The notes beneath the pieces were generated by a model, which had not been told where the DNA came from, did no database searches, and saw only the letters and a program-made list of their open reading frames with translations. Below, in pieces: positions 57,183 to 64,000 of a stretch of DNA of 64,000 bases (the first letter of the stretch is position 1; every line of letters begins with the position of its first letter). Origin of the DNA: Glycine soja (taxonomy: Eukaryota > Streptophyta > Magnoliopsida > Fabales > Fabaceae); assembly GCF_004193775.1 (NCBI RefSeq), contig NC_041005.1, forward strand, positions 16,401,865 to 16,465,864. Direction: 5' to 3'. A program made the translations under genes and the position numbers.

Positions 57183-58156
57183 TGATGTAGCTCCATGTGG
57201 AGCTTGTAGGCCTTGGATCTTCTACATCAATTGAGTCTTTTGCTTCTTGAAGATCAATGGTAGCGGAATGGAGAAGGAGGAAAAGTGATTGGAGACGCCA
57301 CTTCAAGGAGAAGATGAGTCAAGAATAAGCTCACCACCATAGGAAGCCATGGATAAGAGCTTGAAGGTAGGAGAAGATGAATGAAGGGAGAGGGAGAGAA
57401 GGGGCACAAAATTTATGCCTAAAACGAGGTCTGAACTTCGAAGTATAATTTCTCACATGATCAAAGTTGAAAAAATGCACATATAAGGTCTCTATTTATA
57501 GCCTAAGTGTCACACAAAATTGGAGGGAAATTTGAATTTCTATTCAAATTTCACTTGAATTTGTATTTGAATTTGTGAAGCCAAAATTTCACTAATTATG
57601 ATTAATGAATTTCACCTATGGTTCATCCCACTAATCCAAGATCAAGTCCAAGATTCTTCACTAAGTGTACTTAGGTGTCATGAGACATGTAAAGCATGAA
57701 GGACATGCACAAAGTGTGACTATATGATGTGGCAATGGTGTGTAGCTAGCAAATGCTCACCTCCCCCTTAGGCAGGACCAAAATTTAATTGGATTGGGCT
57801 TCTCCCAATTCAATTAAATTTCTATCCCAACACACACATCAAATAGTGCATTTAATGCATGTGAAATTACAAAACTACCCTTAATACAAAAACTAGTCTA
57901 GGTGCCATAAAATACAAAGGCTGAAAAATCCTACATTACTAGGATACCCTCCCTACACTATGGAGCCCTAAATAAAAGGCCCTAAAACAATGAAATCCTA
58001 ATCTCATATGTACAAAGATAAGTGAGCTCATACTTAGCCCATGGGCCCAAAATCTACCCTAAGGCCCATGAGAACCCTAGGGCCTTCTCCTGCAACTCTG
58101 GTCCAATCTTCTTGGAGTCTTCTATCCAATACCCTTGGGGGGGTAGGATTGCATCA
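57183..58156 (-). repeat. LTR of the older CRM-family element
   Basis: 974 bases with TG...CA ends, aligned along its length with 23450-24437 but clearly diverged (for example ctccatgtggagcttgtagg). The adjoining minus-strand purine tract is caagggggagggga. Confidence 0.7.
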
Positions 58157-58968
58157 TCCCCTCCCCCTTGAAAAGGATTTGACCTCAAATCTAGAGGTTC
58201 TTGAAACTCTGGGCTTCTTCCCTCAATACTTGTAAAAAGAATAAAAACATTTATATTAGTAGTTTTGGGTATGTTAGAGTAGGGTAAGGTCTGAAAATCC
58301 CTTTCCTAGGCATCTTCTCATAAGAGAACATGGTTCCTCACCAACTCAATGAGTGGTGCTACAAGTATAGAAAAATATAGGACAAACCTTTTGTAAAAGT
58401 TTGTTAAGTCAAGGAAGCGCCAAATTTCCCTTATACTTGGTGGAGTGGGCCACTTAGGAATGACCTTTATTCTCTTAGGGTCTGTGGGAACCCCTTGATC
58501 ACTATTTAAAAAATTAAGGAAAGTAATGCAATAAAACATACCTTTTTCTGTATTTTCATGTTGATTACTTCTACCAAAAAGTACGAAAAACTAAAGGTGT
58601 CCCATATAAGCACCTAGGTTTGAATTGAAACCAAAAATAACAACTAACCTACCTAATGAGTCCCTATGTATGTGAATCATGAAGATGTTGGATGCATGGG
58701 TGATTTTACAAAAGAGGGTTGCACCACTCAACACATTCATCATACCACCTAACATGGGGATTCAGTGCCTCATAATACCTATTTTGGGCACCAACAAAGC
58801 ACAAGGATTTAAGTTCTTACTAACCAAACCCCCATCCAACAACTCCTTTACTTGAGGAATAACCTCAAGCTCAAGAGGTATGACAGTGCTAACAAGTGTT
58901 CTTTTACAAAGGAGAAGATGTGGAGGTTGTTTAAGAATGAAAGTTTCTTTAATGTTTGTCTTTATTGT
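58157..58968 (-). pseudogene. RT fragments of the older CRM-family element
   Basis: 58539-58318 reads like the RT thumb to RNase H connection (IKVIPKWPTPPSIREIWRF, FYKRFVLYFS). Further fragments at about 58860-58720 correspond to the region around the RT N-terminus, and 58960-58870 to the linker before it. All are degraded, out of frame with one another, and strongly diverged from the copies at 25-27 kb. Confidence 0.6.
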
Positions 58969-59895
58969 TGTCGCAACCTACCATACGACGGGCGTGCGGG
59001 TGAGAAATTATTTATTTATTTTTCCCTTTTTATATTTTTTTATTTTTTGGGGTCGACAAGGGGGCTGCGATGAGGGATTTAGACCTACGTAGTTCTTTAA
59101 AGTGAGAAAATTTGTGTGTTGAGTTGGTTTTATGCTTTTGAGAAATTCATTTTTATTATGAACAAGAAGGTCGTTAAGGCGTTGGACCTTGAAACGATCT
59201 CAAATGATATTTTATGGAGAGAAGTTTAGTTATGAGTTGGTTTTTATTTTGGTTTTGTTTATTAACTTTCAGTCTCTTTAAAGAAAATTTTAAGGCACTA
59301 GTGATCGATTAGGATTAAACTTTACAAATAAAAATGAGATCACCGACGATAAATAGAGAAGATGAATATGCACATAATAATAGAAAGGACCCCTAAGGGT
59401 ACATAGATTACATTCAACTCTAGGAAAAAACTAACCGATTGTTGCATGAGGGACACAAAACAAGAGAACGATGTGGGGAATGATCATGGTCGTGATTTGG
59501 TAGCGCCTCAGCTTCGCTTTCCTTCCTTCTTCCTCTTCTTTCCTTCTTTTTCTTTCTTTTTCCAACTTCTGAAACCTTCAACCCCTCCCTCAGCATGGCT
59601 ATTTATAGGAAAAAACCATTTTGGGGAAGGCGAAGCTCACCCAGGTAAGCTAGTTGCTTAGGCACGAAGCAATTTCATGGCCCAGGCGAGCCAGATGCTA
59701 GCCTGGGCGAGCTAGGGTCAAGAAAATCCAAAAAAGACCCTTTTGCCCCCTTCCTTGGTATCTTTTTGTTTTCTTGATCAAAACCGAGTGGTTTCTTGCT
59801 TCGCACTGTAACTGGCGCCAAATATCATAATTTGACTAGTAAGAATCAAAATATCATATCGAACGATATTCCCCGGACGAAATTAGGGTCTGACA
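58969..59895 (-). mobile_element. Solo LTR inserted in the older CRM-family element
   Basis: On the minus strand it runs from TGTCAGACCCTAATTTCG at 59895 to GGTAGGTTGCGACA at 58969. Flanking 5-mers attgt (58964-58968) and attgc (59896-59900) differ at one base and the joined sequence restores the host phrase ttgcaaaatga seen at 27205. It contains a TATA box (complement of ctatttataggaa, about 59599) and a CCCAGG...CCTGGG inverted repeat (59681-59707). No internal region or partner LTR is present, so it is the product of LTR-LTR recombination. Confidence 0.75.
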
Positions 59896-60543
59896 ATTGC
59901 AAAATGACTTTCCTTCTTAGCTAACCTCTTGGAGGAGACACTTACCTCCTTACACTTCTCATCAACCATTAAAGGTTGTTTTTCTTTTCTTTTTCTATTA
60001 TTTTCCTCATCCCATTTGAGTTTTATTTGTACTTGATCCTTAGCTACCTATTTAGGTGTTTGAGGATGCAACACAAATTTAGTGCCAAGATGGGTGAGGC
60101 TAATCTCATTAGTTAGGCCATTGTAAATGATCTTCCTATCAAATTGCCATAGCCTTCCTAAGAGAATATGCCCTGCCTCCATGGGAACTATATCACAATT
60201 AACTTCATCCTTATATGTCCCAATGGAGAAAGGTACCTTCACTTGTTGGTTAACTATCATTTCCCCTTGCTCATTGAGCCATTGAAGTTTACAAGGTTTT
60301 GGGTGGGGAATGATAGTAAGGTTCAACTTGGAAACTAATCTTGTGCTACAACAATTGCAACAAGATCCACTATCCACAATGAGAGAACAAGTTTTATCTA
60401 AAATTTTGCATCTTGTATGAAAGATGTTCTCTCTTTGGGATTGAGATAGATCACGAGATTGACCTCCAAGGAGCCTTTTAACCATTAGGAGGTCACCTTC
60501 TTCATGGAGGTAGACTTCCTTACAAGACTCTTCACCCCTTACT
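59896..60543 (-). pseudogene. Protease and gag-end fragment of the older CRM-family element
   Basis: 60485-60048 is an open frame covering the end of gag (RENIFHTRC), the protease site VDSGSCCNC and HILLGRLWQFD. Unlike the rest of this element it is very close in sequence to 27390-27830. It keeps a Cys codon where the 25-28 kb copies have a stop after FHTR, so gag and protease are joined in frame here. Confidence 0.75.
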
Positions 60544-61107
60544 TGATGAGAATCCTAAAATTACCCTAATACAGGGACCTATGACCAGGAGTAGGACCAA
60601 ACATTTAGTGGATACTCTCCAACAAACGGTATCAGACATACTTAACAAGGCCCAAGTGGAGAAGGATGAAGGCCCAGAGGCAGAGGCACTACCAAGAATT
60701 TTAATTGTTGCCGAAGGCCCAAACTAATTTGAAGGCCCATGCCAAATATGTCTTTTTTATTTATTTCTATTTTTTTTCATTGTCATTTTGGCCCAAAACT
60801 AATTTGAAGGCCTATGCCATTTCTTTTCTATTTTTCGTTTTTAATTTTAAATTCAATAAAATTGGTGCCTTTCCAGCTGCACCTCAGATACACTATATGT
60901 ATTGAACTCGTTTTCAATAAAGGGACTTTTGGCATTTTACGAATATTTTGTGAGAGCTACTCTTTGGGTTCCTTGTTGAACCAATCACAGACTTATCAAG
61001 GTAATCCTTATGGCATTTACCCTAACATATCTTCCCTTTCTAGAAGTGGCGTCACTCAAAGTCTGTGGCCTGTATCAAGTGATCCGCTCCTAGTAAGGAT
61101 CACATCA
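60544..61107 (+). repeat. 5' LTR of the plus-strand CRM-like element, with coding tail
   Basis: Starts TGATGAGAATCC directly at the junction and ends GGATCACATCA, followed by a primer site. The start is inferred by analogy with TGATGCAATCC in the related LTRs. A frame from about 60546 to 60728 encodes GPMTRSRTKHLVDTLQQ and a Glu-rich end, which is the C-terminus of integrase as it would read in the 3' LTR. Confidence 0.6.
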
Positions 61108-61109
61108 TC

Positions 61110-61123
61110 TAGTATCAGAGCTT
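61110..61123 (+). other. Primer binding site, initiator tRNA-Met type
   Basis: TAGTATCAGAGCTT, two bases after the LTR end; the canonical TGGTATCAGAGC has G at the second position. It is followed by a short hairpin (gagcttcggctc). Confidence 0.6.
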
Positions 61124-62104
61124 CGGCTCTTGATACAGGTTCTATCCTATCCAATTCTTTTTCTTTGTAATTTGTATTAGGTTCGTGTTTTATTCTATTA
61201 TTTGAGTTCTTGGTTGCATTCTTGTTTGTGTTCTTGGTTGCCTTATTTGTTGTGTTCTTGTTGCATTCTTGTTTCAATCTTGTTTCAATGTTGCTTCGTT
61301 CTATTTCAAAATTCTATTTCAATTCTGTTTCAAATTCTCTTTGGGGACAATTTGGCTTACGGGAACAATTTAGGGGTTTAGGGTTTAGTAGGCTGTTGAA
61401 TTTCCTGTTTGCCTATTTGCCTATTAAACAATTGTCTATTGAATTTGGACCAGTGGAATTGGTTGATTGAAGAATGGTCTAGTATCCTAAATGAATTTTG
61501 AAAAAAAGAAAGCATTATAAAAAAAAAAGTGCAGAAAGTTTTAAAAAAATAGAGTAGGTGTTTGATCTTTGAATGCGAATTTGAGGCAGTTAAAGGAATT
61601 TTTTTGGCAAAAATCACTGACCAAATCCTCTTTGATATTTGCACAGAGATTCTCTTGTGAATTCTAAGCGTTTTGATATATAATGGGCCTCAAACGGACA
61701 ACCGTAGCGAAAGTTATGACCATTTGAAAAATTACATGTCATCTTCGCTATTCTATTCTTCTTTTCTGTGATTGAGAAGTTTTTTTGTTTCTTCTACCTA
61801 TTATTGAGTTTCTGCTATCTATTATCGAGTTTTTGGTATCTGTTAATGAGTTTCCATTATTGAGTATGTGATAAATAAGTTGTTTTTTTTCTGTTCTATT
61901 ACCTTCTAAGTCCAATTTGATTCATCCAAGAACTTAAGAGAAAGTGAGGGGTAAAAGGCAAGAGTGACAAACATCACACAAAAGCCTATATTGAGAGCAT
62001 CAAACATGAGTGAACTTCCATCAAAGAGAGAAACACGTGAGTAGAGTGTGGTGAGGTCCTGTAACCTTTGTTTAAATTAATGTAGAATTTTTTGTTCCTT
62101 AATT
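61124..62104 (+). other. Leader of the plus-strand CRM-like element
   Basis: Non-coding. Contains a repetitive ttgttgcattcttgtttcaatc section (about 61205-61335) and no supported ORF. Confidence 0.5.
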
Positions 62105-63232
62105 ATGGCAGGAGTTGGTGACGGTGGTAGTGGATATCATCAACTAGACGAATCTCAGTGCTTGTTACTGGACATGATGACTACACAAATGCAATGTTTG
62201 TTGAACAGTAACAATGAAGAGCTCTATGGACGAATGGAAGGACTAGAGCACTGATTGAATCAGAATGTTGGAAGACCTTATGGTGGGAACAGAGGGGGGG
62301 AATGATGGACCGAGGAAAAACAGAATGTCGGGGCAAAACAAAATTGAGGGAGTAAAACTCAATGTACCTCATTTCAAAGGTAGGAGTGACCCAAACGCCT
62401 ACCTTGACTGGGAGATGAAGATTGAGCATGTATTCTTCTGCAATGATTATATTGAAGAGCAGAAAGTGAAGTTAGCAGCAGCTGAATTCTTAGACTATGC
62501 CCTTGTTTGATGGAATAAGAATCAAAGAGAGATGCTGAGAGAGGAAGAGCGAGAGATAGATACATGGACTGAGATGAGAAGTGTTATGCGAAAGAGGTAT
62601 GTTCTCACTAGCTATAGCAGAACCATGCGATAGAAACTCCAAAGGCTATCCTAGGGAAGTCTAACTGTGGAGGAGTACTACAATGAGATGGAGATGGAAC
62701 TAATGAGGGCCAACATTTAAGAGGAAACTGAGGACACAATGACTCATTTTTGAGTGGCCTAAATCCTAACATTAGAGATGTTGTTGAATTATAGGAGTAT
62801 GTGGAATTGGATGACTTGCTCCATAAGGCAGTCTGGGCTGAACAACAGCTGAAGAGGAAAATTGTAGTAAGAAGGAACTCATCCAACACTTTCAACCAGA
62901 ATTGGATCAACAGATCCAAGAAGGAGGGAGACAGCTTGTCTGGTCCATCAACACAGTCTCCACATGGAAAGTCAGCAGTGTCTAATGCTGGAACCAAGCA
63001 TAATTCTACCTCATCATCCAACACTGGTACCAGAAACATAAAATGCTTCAAATGCTTAGGCAGAAGACATATTGCTTTTGACTGTCCAACCAAGAGGACC
63101 ATGATCATGAAGGCAGATGGAGAAATCACTAGTGAATCTGAAATCAGTGAAGAAGAAGAAGTGGAAGAAGAGCTTAAGGAGGAAGCTATGCAGGGTGATA
63201 TGCTAATGGTGAGAAGGCTCTTGGTAAGTTAG
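62105..63232 (+). pseudogene. gag of the plus-strand CRM-like element
   Basis: Starts MAGVGDGGSGYHQLDESQ at 62105. After a stop, 62265-62510 carries the capsid start (LNVPHFKGRSDPNAYLDWEMK, shortened here to its key residues PHF, D-Y-DWE). Further stops occur near 62508, 62632, 62718 and 62751, then 62801-63232 is open with the zinc knuckle CFKCLGRRHIAFDC (about 63043) and an acidic Glu-rich tail ending RRLLVS. At the knuckle the usual Gly before His is Arg. At least five stops make it inactive. Confidence 0.75.
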
Positions 63233-64000
63233 ATGCAGCCACTAGACGACACCCAAAGAGAAAATATTTTCCACACCAGATGTACAATTAATGGTAAACT
63301 TTGCTCTTTAATTGTTGATGGAGGAAGTTGTACCAATGTTGCAAGTTCCAGGTTAGTGTCCAAACTGAATTTGGATAATAAGCCCATCCTAGGCCATATA
63401 GACTTCAGTGGCTTAGTGAAGATGAAGAGGTAAAATTGACTCAGCAGGTTGAGGTGTGTCTCACCATTGGAAGATACAATGATAGGGTGTTGTGTGATGT
63501 GGTTCCAATGGAGGCGACTCATATACTGTTAGGAAGACCATGGAAGTTTGACACCAAAGCAGTGCATGATGGCTTCACCAACAAGGTTTCTTTCCAACAC
63601 CATGACCAGAAAACTATTCTTAAACCTCTATCCCCTAGAGAAGTGTGTGATGACCAAATTAGAATGAGAGAAAAGAGAGAACAAGAGAAAGAAAAGAGTG
63701 AAACACCAAAGAGGAATAGGAAAAAGAAGAGTGATACATGTGAGGGAAAAAGTGATACACATGAGAGAAAGAGCAATACACATGAGAGAAAATTTAATTG
63801 TTTAGCAAAGGTGAGTGAAGTGAGGAAAGTGTTACTTGCTCGTGAGCCGCTCTAACTATTGTACTGCAAAGATAGTAGAGTTAATGCTGATAATTCTAAT
63901 GAGATAACTATTTCTGCTTCTCCTAGTGTTGAACCCTAATTGCAGGAATTTAAAGATGTCTTTCCTAAGGAGATTCCTCATGGATTGCCACCTTCAAGAG
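63233..64000 (+). pseudogene. Protease and start of RT of the plus-strand CRM-like element
   Basis: The protease site VDGGSCTNVAS lies near 63320 and [11 protein letters not shown] near 63525, with a frame change between them at about 63430. A Lys/Glu-rich linker follows that includes three tandem copies of a SDTHERK-like 8-residue unit (about 63730-63790). After a stop at 63853 and another at 63938, the sequence reaches FKDVFPKEIPHGLPP, the usual entry into RT. The window ends there. Confidence 0.75.

Larger units (their letters stand above)
57183..60543 (-). mobile_element. Older CRM-family element, internally deleted and split by a solo LTR
   Basis: Minus-strand relative of the element at 23450. 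LTR 57183-58156 (TGATGCAATCC start on the minus strand, end GGAGCTACATCA), polypurine tract just above it, then fragments of RT and, beyond the solo LTR (58969-59895), protease. Most of integrase and RNase H is deleted between about 58260 and 58318. Similarity to the other copies ends abruptly at 60543, within the gag C-terminus, where a plus-strand LTR begins. No 5' LTR is left. Confidence 0.7.
60544..64000 (+). mobile_element. Plus-strand CRM-like element, 5' part (runs off the window)
   Basis: 5' LTR, initiator-Met-type primer site, leader, gag, protease and the beginning of RT in order. It belongs to the same broad family as the minus-strand elements but to a different subfamily. Several stops interrupt gag. 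The 3' half is beyond the window, so its completeness cannot be judged. Confidence 0.75.

Noticed and set aside
61110..61140. tRNA-like sequence near the primer site
   Set aside because: Only the 3'-complement of initiator tRNA-Met and a small hairpin are present; there is no cloverleaf.

Overview
The window looks like a repeat-dominated stretch of a dicot nuclear genome, most probably a legume and plausibly soybean or a close relative. I base this on familiarity with the LTR families (SIRE-type Copia, Athila/Calypso-type and CRM-like Ty3/gypsy) and on the AT-rich composition; no database search was possible. I see one intact host gene, a single-finger C2H2 zinc-finger protein with a C-terminal EAR motif (54130-55038, minus strand). 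Almost everything else is transposable-element sequence, mostly nested and mutated. No tRNA, rRNA or CRISPR array is visible.

Layout. 1-5316: a Copia LTR remnant, a non-autonomous hAT element with an 8-bp target duplication (759-1752), a Mutator-like element (2185-3087) sitting inside a diverged inverted copy of the zinc-finger gene's upstream region, and a relic of a FAR1/MULE-transposase-like gene with a recognisable intron (4870-5316). 5318-11325: LTR pieces and relics, including a degraded plant-transposon-domain ORF, a complete SIRE-like LTR in inverted orientation and a Copia gag fragment. 12156-22315: a complete but dead Athila-type element with 5-bp target duplications (GTTTT), matching LTRs, a tRNA-Asp-type primer site and gag-pol carrying six in-frame stops and two frameshifts. 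It sits inside the 3' end of a Copia element, whose 3' LTR (from 22523) is in turn interrupted by a minus-strand CRM-like gypsy element (23450 to about 31580). This is followed by a hAT-like element, a CACTA end and the last part of the zinc-finger gene (to about 33940).

From about 33941 to 41691 the CRM-like element appears again as a version peppered with one-base insertions and deletions. From 41692 to about 54360 the sequence repeats 21237-33940 almost base for base, offset about 20.43 kb, and only then continues into the full zinc-finger gene. Removing one period of about 20.4 kb gives a simple collinear locus, so I think this is most likely an assembly artefact (false duplication bridged by unpolished long-read sequence), not a biological duplication. 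Read-level evidence is needed to settle it. Treat the copy-2 features as probably the same DNA as copy 1.

55039-64000: tandem units upstream of the zinc-finger gene, a four-unit minisatellite (about 56050-56550), an old CRM-family element split by a solo LTR (57183-60543), and the 5' part of another, plus-strand CRM-like element (60544 to the window end). The LTRs of these CRM-like elements encode the end of integrase, a known hallmark of that clade. A palindromic motif, TAATCGATTA, recurs in several unrelated LTR contexts and is the most unusual sequence-level pattern in the window.
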